Shown: positions 25,972-35,094 of the stretch, piece by piece
How the letters are laid out: every line of letters begins with the position of its first letter
How positions within the stretch are numbered: position 1 is the stretch's first letter
Origin: Natranaerofaba carboxydovora
GTDB lineage: Bacteria > Bacillota > Natranaerobiia > Natranaerobiales > Natranaerofabaceae
DNA: 64,000 bases
Direction: 5' to 3'
Assembly: GCF_022539405.1 (NCBI RefSeq)
Contig: NZ_CP054394.1
Location: 2,488,501-2,552,500, forward strand
Program-made: the position numbers and the translations under genes
The notes under the pieces: generated by a model
Database searches by the model: none
Told to the model about the DNA's origin: nothing
What the model saw: the letters and a program-made list of their open reading frames with translations, nothing else

Positions 25972-26004
25972 CAAAAAAAGAAAAGTCACAGCTAAAGCTG
26001 CGAC
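25972..26004 (-). terminator. Terminator after the FMN-binding lipoprotein gene
   Basis: GTCGCAGCT-tt-AGCTGTGAC on the minus strand, followed by TTTTCTTTTTTT. Confidence 0.85.
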
Positions 26005-26083
26005 AAGAATATTATAAATGATATATATATCATTTAACTCATATCTTCTTTATATTATTATGCTGCTAAATCATGCGAACTAT

Positions 26084-26899
26084 CTAAATTTCATCTCCGA
26101 CTGCGTCTTCTACTGCTTCTACAATACCTTCGCTTGCACCAGTCGCTCCTGTCTCTGTATCCACATCTGTGCTTTGTTCTTCGATAATATCATCAATTGT
26201 TTCCACAGCACTTGCTTCGTCTCCATCCCAGAAGTCTTCAGTTTCTTCATGGCTTAGAACTTGAATGTCAACAATTTGTCCCTCTTCCATTGTCACTTCT
26301 AATTCTATGTCATCGTTATAGCCTTCCCCAACTCCTGTATAAGTCTCTTCCTCTTCCTCATCGGCTTCTTCATCGGCTTCTTCGTCATCTTCGTCTTCAT
26401 CTTCTATAGGCTCTGCTCCAAATGCATCTTCAACAGCAAGAGCAACGGCTTCACTTGTCTCAGTTGCTCCTGAAATTCCATCAACACCGTCTGTTCCTCC
26501 GGCATCTACTATTCTTGCAGGCACTTCCTCCGTAGCTTCTTCTACTTCTAACATCTCAGCCGCAGACTCCGAATGAAGCAAGACCTCAACATCTTCAAGG
26601 CCTCCATCCTCAATCACTACCTGAACTTCTAACTCTCCTCCATAACCTTCAGCACTACCTTCATATTCACCATCTTCTAGGTCTTTATCTTCTGCCATAA
26701 GACCTTCAACATTTTCTAGCGCTACATCATCAAATTCATCTACAGCTTCTTCTTCCTCTTCTTCTTTTTCTTCCTCTTCAAGTTTTTCTTCTTCCTCTTT
26801 GGGGTCTTCTTCCTTAGCCGGCTCTTCTTCACAACCTACGGCAAATCCCATGAATGTTGTAACCATCATAGCAAGCATAAGAATCAACAATTTTTTCAT
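26084..26899 (-). CDS. Lipoprotein with two FMN-binding domains
   Basis: 271 residues. A lipoprotein signal peptide ends in FAVGC (Cys23). A very acidic spacer (about 25-60) follows, then two FMN_bind repeats (about 75-165 and 185-270). Each ends in a flavin-attachment motif: DGISGATETSEA and DTETGATGASEG, with the T after GA as the FMN acceptor for ApbE. The repeats share GEYEGSAEGYGGELEVQV / GVGEGYNDDIELEVTM openings. The family tethers flavins outside the membrane for electron transfer. Extreme acidity suits life at high salt. No apbE or NADH dehydrogenase is adjacent. Confidence 0.85.
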   Translation of the reverse strand: MKKLLILMLAMMVTTFMGFAVGCEEEPAKEEDPKEEEEKLEEEEKEEEEEEAVDEFDDVALENVEGLMAEDKDLEDGEYEGSAEGYGGELEVQVVIEDGGLEDVEVLLHSESAAEMLEVEEATEEVPARIVDAGGTDGVDGISGATETSEAVALAVEDAFGAEPIEDEDEDDEEADEEADEEEEETYTGVGEGYNDDIELEVTMEEGQIVDIQVLSHEETEDFWDGDEASAVETIDDIIEEQSTDVDTETGATGASEGIVEAVEDAVGDEI

Positions 26900-26998
26900 G
26901 ATTAAATTTCACTCCTTCTATATAAAATTTTCTTCAATTAAGATTTATACGATAGAATTTATTGTAAACCTTTCTAATATATAAAAGTTTAAAATAAT

Positions 26999-29206
26999 TT
27001 AAATTGTGTTGACAATTTTTTTAAACAACCTTGCAGCGTCCTCTCTAGTAGCTTCTTTGTCTGGATTTTTATATACTTTTTCAAGATCAAAGTCATCTTT
27101 TTCATAGTCTAGCTCGTTCCCATCTATTAATCCTCTTACAACCATCTCAATCAACTCTATCCTGGTAACCTCTCCCTCAGGAGGATCTTCTTCATTTACA
27201 ATCTCGGGCATAATCCCCGGCTCTATATGATCTACGTTGTAACTGTAGTCAATTAGTAGATTTACTAAATTATTTGCTTCATTTCTTGTTAGGTTTTTTT
27301 CTGGTTTTAGTTTATCTGTCTCAGTAGGCACTAAGACCCCTTTGAAAGCTAGCCATTCTAGTTCTTTTTCTAATTCATGACCTTCTATATCTCCTGGGAA
27401 TTTTACTTTTTCTATAAAATTTAATGATTTTTTAGGAGATTTTTCTTTTGCATCAATAGCTTCTACCTGATCGTTATGAAATCTAAACACAGGTTCTTCT
27501 CCTAGATATTCGACACTAATATCCGCATCCTCAAGAAAAAGTTCAAGGGCTTTTTCTTCTGAGATTATATCTTCTGGTTTTTGTATATCATCTTTGAAGA
27601 TTGGCATACTTAGGTCATAGCTCAAAAGATCTCCTGTGTCCTTACACATTTCAAGCCTTATATAACTATTGTCTACAGGTATGTTATAGGCATTGATCTG
27701 ATACATAAAGCTATATATTTCGTTTGTATCATCATTATAACTATCAATTTCGTAAACTTCCGGGGAACTATCTAGTTCTATATATTCATAATACTCAGGA
27801 GCCAAAGCCTTTATATATTCTTTTGAGAGTTCTTTTTTGTCAAAGTCTTCATTTTTGTCTGTCTCATCAATACCTTCTAAACTTTCTAACCAAAAATAAG
27901 ACAGCATGAAGTCTGTAACATAACCGTAGTCGCGATCAAATGAAAGTACTATATCTGTGTTGACTTCTGTCTCAACACTATTAGTACTTTCCTTTATATA
28001 GTGAAGCTGATACTTCTTACTCTCTCTTCCCGTGGCGACATAAGTATGTTCATTAATGTCTGAAAAGCTAACATCCCCCATTCCAAGATCATCTAACAGC
28101 TCTTTTCCCTTCTCTTTTGCATCTTCTTTTGTAAGTAGTTCTTCTAGTTTCTCTGGTGAAGGTGCTCCTTTTTCTACATCTGGAGTGGGCGTTTCTTTTG
28201 TGATTTCGTCTTCTTCAAGGACCTTTCCTTCAATATCTAGTAGCCCTTTTGACTCTCCGTGAAGATAGCCTTTTTCTTCCACTATAGGCTTATAAAGAAG
28301 TTTAGCAGGATAGTTATCTGAGTTTGCCTGTTCTGCATCTATTTCATTTGCATCTACTTGTGCATCTACTTGAAGTTTTTCATCTTGTTGGTTTTCTTTT
28401 TTGTCACCATAGCTAGTATCATGATCTGGTGTATAGGTCAGTGAAGCACCTTTTTTGACAAATTTGTCCTTAGCCTTTTCTTTATCCATGAGATCTTTAG
28501 GCTCTTCAAACTCTAAATCCCGGTCTATACTCAAATTATATGAGACTATATCTCCCGTCCTGCTATCTACTGCTAGATTGATGGCATTATTGGTTGGATA
28601 ATCATATGCATACTGGACGAAGTCTATCTGATGTTTTTCCATGTCTATATACATATGGGAAGTATCACTTATATCTATTAGCCCAGGCTCTAGGACAAAG
28701 TCTTCACTATCTATACCAATGGGAATAAGCTGTTCTTCAAAAACCTGCTCCAAAAAATCTTTTGCGATTTCTTCAGCTTCTTCCCGCATGATATAGCGAG
28801 GCCCTTTTTCTCTTGATTTTTCTTCTTGAAATCTTGGCATATAATTAAAATTAACTACTATTTCCTCTTTGTCATCAACTACCACGAAAAACCTTCCTGG
28901 CGAGATATTCGTTTCTTCTAACAAGTATATAGTCCACTCTTTTCTTTCTTCATCATACTCAAACCCGTCTAACTCATAAGAATCCACACCTGGAATTATC
29001 TCTCTTATGACTTCTATCGCCTCTTCTGGTGTTAGACTGCTTTTTTCTTCTATCTTTTCTTCGTAACCTTCTTTGTCATCTTCCATTTCCACTCCAAGGG
29101 CTGATTTTGGGTGAATGAATAGTAAGATTATAAAGGAAATAAAAAATAACATTGCGAGAAAATAAATACTGTTAGAGTTAACACTAAAAATCTTTCCCAC
29201 CTCCAA
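26999..29206 (-). CDS. Exported YcdB/PepSY-like surface protein with C-terminal SLH-like repeats
   Basis: 735 residues. An N-terminal signal/anchor (about 12-35) is followed by repeated YcdB/YcdC-like domains related to PepSY: LTPEEAIEVIREIIPGVDSY, WTIYLLEETNISPGRFFVVVD, DIVSYNLSIDRDLEFEEPKD, and again near residue 400. The last about 110 residues look like S-layer homology units (LAFKGVLVPTE, NLTRNEANNLVNLLIDY, EVTRIELIEMVVRGLIDG, EATREDAARLFKKI). It probably sits in the cell wall. The start is uncertain: TTG at 29206 lacks a good spacing, and the GGAGG right after it suggests a start slightly downstream. It is acidic like the neighbouring lipoprotein. Confidence 0.72.
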   Translation of the reverse strand: MEVGKIFSVNSNSIYFLAMLFFISFIILLFIHPKSALGVEMEDDKEGYEEKIEEKSSLTPEEAIEVIREIIPGVDSYELDGFEYDEERKEWTIYLLEETNISPGRFFVVVDDKEEIVVNFNYMPRFQEEKSREKGPRYIMREEAEEIAKDFLEQVFEEQLIPIGIDSEDFVLEPGLIDISDTSHMYIDMEKHQIDFVQYAYDYPTNNAINLAVDSRTGDIVSYNLSIDRDLEFEEPKDLMDKEKAKDKFVKKGASLTYTPDHDTSYGDKKENQQDEKLQVDAQVDANEIDAEQANSDNYPAKLLYKPIVEEKGYLHGESKGLLDIEGKVLEEDEITKETPTPDVEKGAPSPEKLEELLTKEDAKEKGKELLDDLGMGDVSFSDINEHTYVATGRESKKYQLHYIKESTNSVETEVNTDIVLSFDRDYGYVTDFMLSYFWLESLEGIDETDKNEDFDKKELSKEYIKALAPEYYEYIELDSSPEVYEIDSYNDDTNEIYSFMYQINAYNIPVDNSYIRLEMCKDTGDLLSYDLSMPIFKDDIQKPEDIISEEKALELFLEDADISVEYLGEEPVFRFHNDQVEAIDAKEKSPKKSLNFIEKVKFPGDIEGHELEKELEWLAFKGVLVPTETDKLKPEKNLTRNEANNLVNLLIDYSYNVDHIEPGIMPEIVNEEDPPEGEVTRIELIEMVVRGLIDGNELDYEKDDFDLEKVYKNPDKEATREDAARLFKKIVNTI

Positions 29207-29601
29207 AATAAATTTTAAAATAACAATTTAAAATAATTTAAAATAATGATTAAATTAATGGGTCAAATTAATAAGTTAAATTAGAAAACTTACATTATAA
29301 ATAAGTTTCATTAGCAAAGTATAAATAAGCCTTCGTTAGTAAAATATTAGAAAAACTTGTTTCTATGACTACAAATAACCTTTGTTTTAAGTAAAGACGC
29401 TTCTAAAAATAATTGGTTACGGGAAAATTTTGTACAAATCCGAAAGATTTTTTCCAAAATTATTTTTCTAGAATATTTTAACAATAAAAAGGCAAAATAT
29501 AAAAGACAGAATTAAAAAGAATATATTCATGAATATTCATGGATGATCAAGGACATTCAAGGATAAAACCAGAGGATTATAAGAAGAGGAGGGCAAAGAA
29601 T
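29207..29601. other. AT-rich divergent intergenic region
   Basis: About 395 bases, very AT-rich, with short direct repeats (TTTAAAATAA; ATTAAATTAA/AAATTAAT; TATAAATAAG twice near 29297 and 29322). It must hold promoters for both flanking genes. No RNA gene or ORF with a ribosome site is seen. Confidence 0.4.
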
Positions 29602-30114
29602 ATGCAGCCTTTTAGATGTCAAATATGCGGTGAAACATACCTTGGAGAGGAGAGGCCAGACAGGTGTCCTTACTGCGGGGTTGCAGGTAAGCACCTTATC
29701 AACGGGGCCGAGTGGATAAATCACGGCCAGGTAGATATGAGTGAACAGAGCTATAATTACTGCCAGGATGCTATAAAACTTGAGCTAAGTAATGCTGCCT
29801 TTTATCTTTGCTGTTCCAAAAGCGCTGAAAACCAGTTCACAGAAGCTATTTTCAAACGCCTACAAAAACAAGAGGCAGAACATGCTGAACTCATCTGTGA
29901 GATGATAGGAATAGAACAGCCAGAACTTCCCGTAGAAAACTGCGCTCCAAGCGATGCAGAGAATTTTAAAGAAGCCCATTCAAGAGAAAAGCGTGCCATG
30001 AATTATTATCTAGAAATAGTTAACAACTCACCTGAACCAAGGATAAAAGAAGTCTTTAAAGCACTGGCTGAAGTAGAGAGCGAGCATCTTCAGGCTTCTA
30101 ATGTTTATGGGTAG
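29602..30114 (+). CDS. Rubrerythrin-like protein with N-terminal rubredoxin domain
   Basis: 170 residues from ATG 29602, which follows GAGGAGGG; the frame extends upstream but without a ribosome site. The N-terminus has two CxxC pairs (FRCQICGETYL, DRCPYCGVAG) forming a rubredoxin iron site. The rest is a ferritin-like four-helix region (AIKLELSNAAFYL, QEAEHAELICEMIG, HSREKRAMNYYLE, EVESEHLQASNVYG) with the E...ExxH ligand pattern of a di-iron site. The rubredoxin-first order is that of reverse rubrerythrin. It would reduce hydrogen peroxide in an anaerobe. Confidence 0.85.
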   Translation: MQPFRCQICGETYLGEERPDRCPYCGVAGKHLINGAEWINHGQVDMSEQSYNYCQDAIKLELSNAAFYLCCSKSAENQFTEAIFKRLQKQEAEHAELICEMIGIEQPELPVENCAPSDAENFKEAHSREKRAMNYYLEIVNNSPEPRIKEVFKALAEVESEHLQASNVYG

Positions 30115-30145
30115 ATAGACCATTAAAAGCGATCATAGTTTACCA

Positions 30146-30173
30146 TAACGGCCGCATTAAATAGCGGCCGTTA
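30146..30173. terminator. Bidirectional hairpin between convergent genes
   Basis: TAACGGCCGC-attaaata-GCGGCCGTTA, a perfect 10-bp stem. A direct repeat TTAATTAGCAAATTTTA follows twice (30178-30210). Confidence 0.7.
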
Positions 30174-30213
30174 CTATATTAATTAGCAAATTTTATTAAT
30201 TAGCAAATTTTAA

Positions 30214-31056
30214 TTAAGTAAGGTTTTTGGCAAAGTCTACAAGGGATTTTGACATATCTTCTAAGTTCTTTATTGTCTCTGAGATGGATTGAAGTTCGTT
30301 TGCCTGCTGGGTTGTTACTTTTTCAATATTGTTGACGCCCTCGTTAACATTATCATCACTTTCTTTTAAGGTAGAGAGTACTTCTTCAATCTTTTTTAGG
30401 GAATCATTTGTATTGTCAGCTAACTTTCGGATCTCTTCAGCAACCACACCAAATCCTCGACCTTCATCACCAAGTCTTGCAGCTTCAATGGCTGCGTTTA
30501 GGCCAAGGAGGTTTGTCTGGTCTGTAACATTTCTAACCACCTGCAGGATGTCATCAGTTTCTTCGACTTTGGTATTAAGTTCTTCTGCATAATTTGAGAG
30601 CTCACTTCCTGTAGATGCTAGCTCTTCTGATTCACCAGATATCGTCTCCACTGCATCCATTATCTTAGAAACTGAATCTGACAGTTCACTTGACATGTTA
30701 TATATTTTCTCTTGCTTTTCTAAGTTTTTGGTGATGGATATACTTCCTATTATTTCGTTGTTTTCATCTTTTATTGGAGAAGCAGAGCTGATATATGGAA
30801 AGCCGAATTTTTCACTGTCGAATTTTTGCATGATATTCTTTCCCTGTTTAATTGCTTGATAAAGTCCAGACTTCTCAGGTACCCCGTCTCCTTTTCTTGT
30901 GCCATGATCAATATTATTTCCCGGAAAATATGCCACAAAGGTCTTCTCCCCTGCTTCAACAACAGCAACTGCAGCATCATCAGGCATGGTATCCCTGATC
31001 AACTCACCGATATTCACCATACAATCTAGCTTATTTTTGCAGTTAATAACTGACAT
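30214..31056 (-). CDS. Soluble methyl-accepting chemotaxis protein
   Basis: 280 residues with no membrane segment. The N-terminal about 115 residues are a small sensory domain ([52 protein letters not shown]) resembling cytosolic chemoreceptor input domains of clostridia. The signalling part is short, with the tip [20 protein letters not shown] and [14 protein letters not shown]. Preceding it at 31162-31177 is a sigma-54 type promoter. Control by the catabolic activator would make the cell follow the gradient of its substrate while using it. Confidence 0.88.
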   Translation of the reverse strand: MSVINCKNKLDCMVNIGELIRDTMPDDAAVAVVEAGEKTFVAYFPGNNIDHGTRKGDGVPEKSGLYQAIKQGKNIMQKFDSEKFGFPYISSASPIKDENNEIIGSISITKNLEKQEKIYNMSSELSDSVSKIMDAVETISGESEELASTGSELSNYAEELNTKVEETDDILQVVRNVTDQTNLLGLNAAIEAARLGDEGRGFGVVAEEIRKLADNTNDSLKKIEEVLSTLKESDDNVNEGVNNIEKVTTQQANELQSISETIKNLEDMSKSLVDFAKNLT

Positions 31057-31161
31057 TTTGACAACTTCCCCCCTAAATTTTTAAATTAATATAAACGGAT
31101 CTTATTATTTCGGATATAATTCTAGTTAGTTTTTAAACATAATCATCCAATTTATATCAAG

Positions 31162-31177
31162 TGCAATTTTTATGCCA
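31162..31177 (-). promoter_or_regulatory. Sigma-54 promoter candidate for the soluble chemoreceptor
   Basis: On the minus strand TGGCATAAAAATTGCA has -24 TGGCA and -12 TTGCA with exact sigma-54 spacing. It lies about 106 bp upstream of ATG 31056. Confidence 0.75.
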
Positions 31178-31179
31178 AA

Positions 31180-31222
31180 ATAAAAAGAAGACCCTATCCA
31201 TCCATATATTTCAGGGTCTTCT
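31180..31222 (-). terminator. thiC terminator
   Basis: AGAAGACCCT ... AGGGTCTTCT followed by TTTTTATTTT on the minus strand. Its T-tract runs into the sigma-54 site. Confidence 0.85.
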
Positions 31223-31320
31223 ATAATTTAATTTATATCCAATTCCAAAATTCAAGTATCAAAATTTTTAACATTGTTTAAATATTGTTTAAATAATGAA
31301 CAATATTGTCTGATTCGAAT

Positions 31321-32676
31321 CTATTTCAGAGCTTCATCTGCTATCTTCATGGCACAGTATTGGCCACACATGCTGCATTCTTCGCCTGTGCTTTTATCTT
31401 CTGAATCTTTATCTTCAGTATCTTTATCTTTTTGGGGATTTGTATCTTTTTTAATTTGTTTTGCTCTTTCTGGGTCTAGTGATAGTTCAACCTGCTTTTC
31501 CCAGTTTAGCTCTTTTCTTGCTATACTCATCTGCCTGTCTCTTTCTAAGGAATATTCATTCCCAAGAGATATGTCGGCTGCGTGAGCTGCTATTTTGCTT
31601 GCTACTACTCCTTCTTTAACTTCTTTTTCCCCGGGAAGTCCAAGGTGTTCTGTCGGGGTAACATAGCAGAGAAAATCCGCTCCAGAAACCGCTGCCAGTG
31701 TGCCACCTACTGCTGATGTTATATGATCATAACCCGGAGCAATGTCAGTAACAAGAGGCCCAAGTACATAAAAAGGCGCATCATTGCAGAGTTCTTTTGC
31801 AATCTCCATGTTGGTTCTTATCCTGTTAAACTTCACATGACCAGGCCCTTCTACCATCACCTGAACATCTGCTTCTCGTGCCCTATCAACAAGTTCACCT
31901 AGTACTAAAAGTTCTTGTATCTGCGCCCTATCAGTTGCATCTAGGACTGAACCCGGACGCAGTCCATCACCAAGGCTTAATGTAAGGTCATATTCTCTAG
32001 CTATGTCAAGAAGCTTATCATACTCCTCATAGAGAGGGTTTTCCTTCTGGTTATGAACCATCCAGCCAGTGAGCATTGCACCTCCCCTGCTTACTATGTC
32101 ACAGATTCTTCCCTGCTGTTTTAACCTTTCTATTCCAGACAGTGTAAGACCACAGTGAACTGTGACAAAATCCATCCCATCCTCGGACTGTCTTCTTATA
32201 ACATCAAAGATATCTTCTGTGTTCATCTCTACAAGTGGTTTTTCTTTTCTTCTAAGTTCTGTCGCAGTTTGATAAACTGGCACACCACCAACCGGGATAG
32301 AGCTTTGGGCGATGACTTGTTTTCTTGTTTTGTCTATATCATATCCAGTACTAAGATCCATCACAGCATCTGCCCCACCTTCTACAGCCGCATCAAGCTT
32401 TCTAAGCTCTGTGTCTATACTAGATAGGGCTTCAGAAGTTCCTATATTTGCATTAACTTTGACAGTAAGGCCTTCCCCTATACCCTTTGGTTCTATCTCA
32501 GGTACATTTGTATTTATCTTAGACCCGCGCCTATTATTATATGGGATGACTATCTTTCCTCTGGCGATCCCCTCTCTTAACTTTTCTACATCAACCCTTT
32601 CAATCTTTGCTACCTTCTCCATCTCCTTAGTGATCTCCCCTCGTTTAGCTTTTTCCAACAATAACATACCAAACAT
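31321..32676 (-). CDS. thiC: Phosphomethylpyrimidine synthase ThiC
   Basis: 451 residues. The radical SAM enzyme turns aminoimidazole ribotide into the thiamin pyrimidine. Visible features: LTVKVNANIGTS, DAVMDLSTGYDI, DFVTVHCGL, ERDLTLS-type barrel strands (YDLTLSLGDGLRPG), VMVEGPGHV, CYVTPTEHLGLP, and the C-terminal cluster motif CSMCGQYC. The spacing here is C-x2-C-x3-C, one shorter than the often quoted CX2CX4C. An acidic/lysine insert (KDTNPQKDKDTEDKDSEDK) precedes it. The ATG at 32676 follows AGGAG; another ATG lies at 32667. Upstream are a repeat-rich leader and a TPP riboswitch, so thiamin controls it. Confidence 0.95.
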   Translation of the reverse strand: MFGMLLLEKAKRGEITKEMEKVAKIERVDVEKLREGIARGKIVIPYNNRRGSKINTNVPEIEPKGIGEGLTVKVNANIGTSEALSSIDTELRKLDAAVEGGADAVMDLSTGYDIDKTRKQVIAQSSIPVGGVPVYQTATELRRKEKPLVEMNTEDIFDVIRRQSEDGMDFVTVHCGLTLSGIERLKQQGRICDIVSRGGAMLTGWMVHNQKENPLYEEYDKLLDIAREYDLTLSLGDGLRPGSVLDATDRAQIQELLVLGELVDRAREADVQVMVEGPGHVKFNRIRTNMEIAKELCNDAPFYVLGPLVTDIAPGYDHITSAVGGTLAAVSGADFLCYVTPTEHLGLPGEKEVKEGVVASKIAAHAADISLGNEYSLERDRQMSIARKELNWEKQVELSLDPERAKQIKKDTNPQKDKDTEDKDSEDKSTGEECSMCGQYCAMKIADEALK

Positions 32677-32737
32677 CACTCTCCTATTTGAATTGTTTGT
32701 TCAAATGCATACCACAAGTTATCTGCTCGTGGCATAG

Positions 32738-33000
32738 CTTACATACTATAAAACAACTTTTGATTTAGCGAAACTTTTAGCAAAACTCATTTAGCTTCTC
32801 CCAATTAGTGCTAATTGTTCAGCTGCATGTCATAAACACGGGGTTTGGGCAGTTTAGCATACATACTATAAGATAGCTTTTGATTTGCGAGGGCTTCTTC
32901 CAGTCAGTGCCAATTGTTCGGCTGCATGTCATAAACACGGGGTTTGGGCAGTTTAGCATACATACTATAAGATAGCTTTTGATTTGCGCGGTTTTTAGCA
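32738..33000. repeat. Tandem repeat in the thiC leader
   Basis: Two near-identical 77-bp copies (32813-32889 and 32912-32988) are 99 bp apart, differing by about one base. Their 22-bp spacer and 3' part are also matched by a diverged third copy around 32738-32812 (ACATACTATAA, CTTTTGATTT, TTAGTGCTAATTGTTC). On the minus strand the unit contains GTATGTATGCTAAACTGCCC. The inverse GTATGTATGC occurs at 33019 in opposite orientation, so hairpins with each copy are possible. No protein is encoded convincingly. Confidence 0.7.
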
Positions 33001-33036
33001 AATCCTAGCTATTCGTTAGTATGTATGCTAAACAAA

Positions 33037-33156
33037 TAAAAAAACCACCAATCCCCTTTGGCTAGCCTTCACCTGACGCAGGACTTAATAGCATACACTA
33101 CACTGCATTAAGCCTGCCTAGAAAAGCATAAAAGACAGCCAAAAAAGACTGGTGGT
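33037..33156 (-). terminator. Probable TPP-riboswitch expression platform
   Basis: On the minus strand ACCACCAGTC (33147-33156) can pair with GATTGGTGGT (33044-33053), followed at once by TTTTTTTAT. An inner stem (AGGCAGGCTTAAT ... ATTAAGTCCTGC) fills the gap. This forms a branched terminator directly downstream of the aptamer. Confidence 0.6.
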
Positions 33157-33163
33157 CTATTAA

Positions 33164-33238
33164 ATGCTTCCCTCCGCCGGTACTACCCGGATCAGGTTAA
33201 AGGGTCTACTCTCAGCCCAAATGGGCACCCCTAGCATT
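33164..33238 (-). ncRNA. TPP riboswitch (THI element)
   Basis: Minus-strand sequence shows the THI-box hallmarks: AGGGGTGCCC, GGGCTGAGAG, ACCCTTTAACCTGATCCGGG and TACCGGCGGAGGGAAGCA. Every conserved block is present. thiC is the next gene downstream, about 490 bp away. Confidence 0.95.
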
Positions 33239-33324
33239 GCATTTGATTTTATTTAATTTTTTAAAAAACTTCCATTATATATATTCTAAGCTTTTCTGGA
33301 GAATTAATCAAGCCACAAATTCAG

Positions 33325-34197
33325 CTATTTTGAAGAATTAGCAAGTACTGCCTCTAAGGCTCCACCGGCTACTGCAAGGGCTTTGTCAGAGATTGTATAA
33401 CAGTGGTCTATATTTTTCCTTGGATCAATATCCCCAAGCTTCATGTTTTCTTTTACTCTAAGGCCGTTTTGCAGAAGTCCTCTTATCATCCCATCTATCC
33501 CGGCCTCAACTGGTGTATCATCTACATAACCTACAATTTCGCCTTCTTTTACAATATCTCCTATAATAAGCTTACTTCTAAATTCACCTTTGCAGGGAGC
33601 CCGAAGCAGTCTTTCTGTGGTATATCCATCTATATTCCCCGGCACTCCAGTATTTGGCTTTGCCTGTCCCTCATATATCACCCTACCAAGATAATGGCCT
33701 CTAGAAGTTTCTATCACACAGTCCACATCTTCTCCTGCTTTATAACCAGGTCCAAGGGCTATCACAGTGTTTGCCATATCTTTTGTGATGCCGGTGTTTT
33801 TCTTTGTAATAGTTGCTTCTATTAGTACATCTGGTTTTAGCCCGGTCAAAGATTTTAGCTTAGGATCTATCAGAAGAGGTATTTGACCTCTATCAATTAC
33901 TTGATATACTTCGCCATATATTGAATTATCATACACTGAATCTAAGTCCACCGCATCTGCATCTTTATACGTCGTATCTAGATTTGTGGTTTCTTCATAG
34001 CTGACTTTTTGGCAGGTAATACCTTCTACTTCTGTTATATCATCATATGCCGCCTGGGCAAAAGATACCGTCCTTCTAACTACTGTGGGCCTTTGGGTCT
34101 CAACTAGCACCACCTTCAGTCCGGCCCTAAAAAGCCTGTACGCCACTCCACTAGCAAGGTCTCCCCCGCCTCTTATCAAAATCAACCCATGTGACAT
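33325..34197 (-). CDS. yqeB: YqeB/EF2563-family selenium-dependent molybdenum hydroxylase accessory protein
   Basis: About 290 residues from ATG 34197, 7 bases after AGGTGAG. The N-terminus is a Rossmann-like segment ILIRGGGDLASGVAYRLFRAG, characteristic of YqeB. DALIEATITKKNTGI, VIALGPGYKAGEDVDCVIET, RAPCKGEFRS and the C-terminal AVAGGALEAVL follow. YqeB occurs with XdhC and selenium genes in organisms making the selenium-dependent form of molybdenum hydroxylases; the reaction is not established. It lies next to xdhC and 7 kb from a three-subunit molybdenum hydroxylase. Confidence 0.88.
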   Translation of the reverse strand: MSHGLILIRGGGDLASGVAYRLFRAGLKVVLVETQRPTVVRRTVSFAQAAYDDITEVEGITCQKVSYEETTNLDTTYKDADAVDLDSVYDNSIYGEVYQVIDRGQIPLLIDPKLKSLTGLKPDVLIEATITKKNTGITKDMANTVIALGPGYKAGEDVDCVIETSRGHYLGRVIYEGQAKPNTGVPGNIDGYTTERLLRAPCKGEFRSKLIIGDIVKEGEIVGYVDDTPVEAGIDGMIRGLLQNGLRVKENMKLGDIDPRKNIDHCYTISDKALAVAGGALEAVLANSSK

Positions 34198-34233
34198 TTT
34201 AGTTCTCACCTGCTTTTCTTCTTTTTCCTTTTT

Positions 34234-35028
34234 TTATTCTTTTTCTTCGCCTTTGTATCTAACTTTGATCAGCTGGGCCACTATACTTACTGCAATCTCA
34301 GAAGGTCTATCCCCACCTATATCTAGGCCTATAGGGGCATAGACTTGATCTAGTCTTTCCTGTGGGATTCCTTTTTGCTTTAGGTTATCAAATATTACTT
34401 TTATCTTCCTTTTGCTGCCTATCATCCCGATATACTTGGCATCTTTGTTGATGACTTTTTCTAGAGCTATCTGGTCATGTTTGTGTCCCCTGGTGACAAG
34501 TACTACATAGGTAGCACTGTTTATATTTATCTCTTCAAGGGCTTTTTCGATGTCATCTGCTATTATATTATCCGCATCGGGGAATTTTTCTCTTGAAGCA
34601 AATTCTTTTCTGTCATCTATAACAACCGTTTCAAAATCTAATAGTTTTGTATAGTGGGAGATGCACTGAGAGATATGGCCTGCACCAACTATTACAAGTT
34701 TTGGAGCAGTCAATATAGGCTCAACAAATAAGCTTACTTCGCCGCCACATACCATGCCTAGAGCTTCTGCATCCTTTTCATTTAGATCATAGTGGACAAA
34801 TTTAGCTTCTTTTGTCTCTAATACTTTTTTGGCCTCTTCTATTATCCTTGCCTCAAGAGCACCTCCACCTATCGTGCCTTTTGTGCCACCATCTTCAAAC
34901 ACTATCATTTTGGCCCCTATTCTGGCAGGGGTTGAACCCTTGGAGTGGGTAACAGTAGCCAGGACAGCAGGCTTGTTGTTTTCTAAACAATGATGCAAGT
35001 ACTCAAAGACTACTTTATTATCATCCAA
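34234..35028 (-). CDS. xdhC: XdhC-family molybdenum hydroxylase maturation protein
   Basis: About 264 residues. TTG 35028 is 9 bases after AAGGAG; a GTG at 35049 is in frame but precedes the ribosome site. The XdhC N-terminal domain is seen in PAVLATVTHSKGSTPARIGAKM and GTIGGGALEARII, with MVCGGEVSLFVEP. The C-terminal Rossmann domain has LVIVGAGHISQCI, VIDDRKEFA, VLVTRGHKHDQIALE and YIGMIGSKRKI. XdhC binds the molybdenum cofactor, protects it and helps sulfurate it before insertion. It pairs with YqeB here, pointing to a selenium-requiring variant. Confidence 0.9.
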   Translation of the reverse strand: MDDNKVVFEYLHHCLENNKPAVLATVTHSKGSTPARIGAKMIVFEDGGTKGTIGGGALEARIIEEAKKVLETKEAKFVHYDLNEKDAEALGMVCGGEVSLFVEPILTAPKLVIVGAGHISQCISHYTKLLDFETVVIDDRKEFASREKFPDADNIIADDIEKALEEININSATYVVLVTRGHKHDQIALEKVINKDAKYIGMIGSKRKIKVIFDNLKQKGIPQERLDQVYAPIGLDIGGDRPSEIAVSIVAQLIKVRYKGEEKE

Positions 35029-35094
35029 TTGCAATCGCTCCTTTTTCACATTTCAACTTAATATTATCTTGATATTAATATTACATGCCTTAAG

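Noticed and set aside
32819-33001. 60-residue ORF made of two identical halves upstream of thiC
   Set aside because: The repetition comes from the DNA tandem repeat; no ribosome site or family resemblance.
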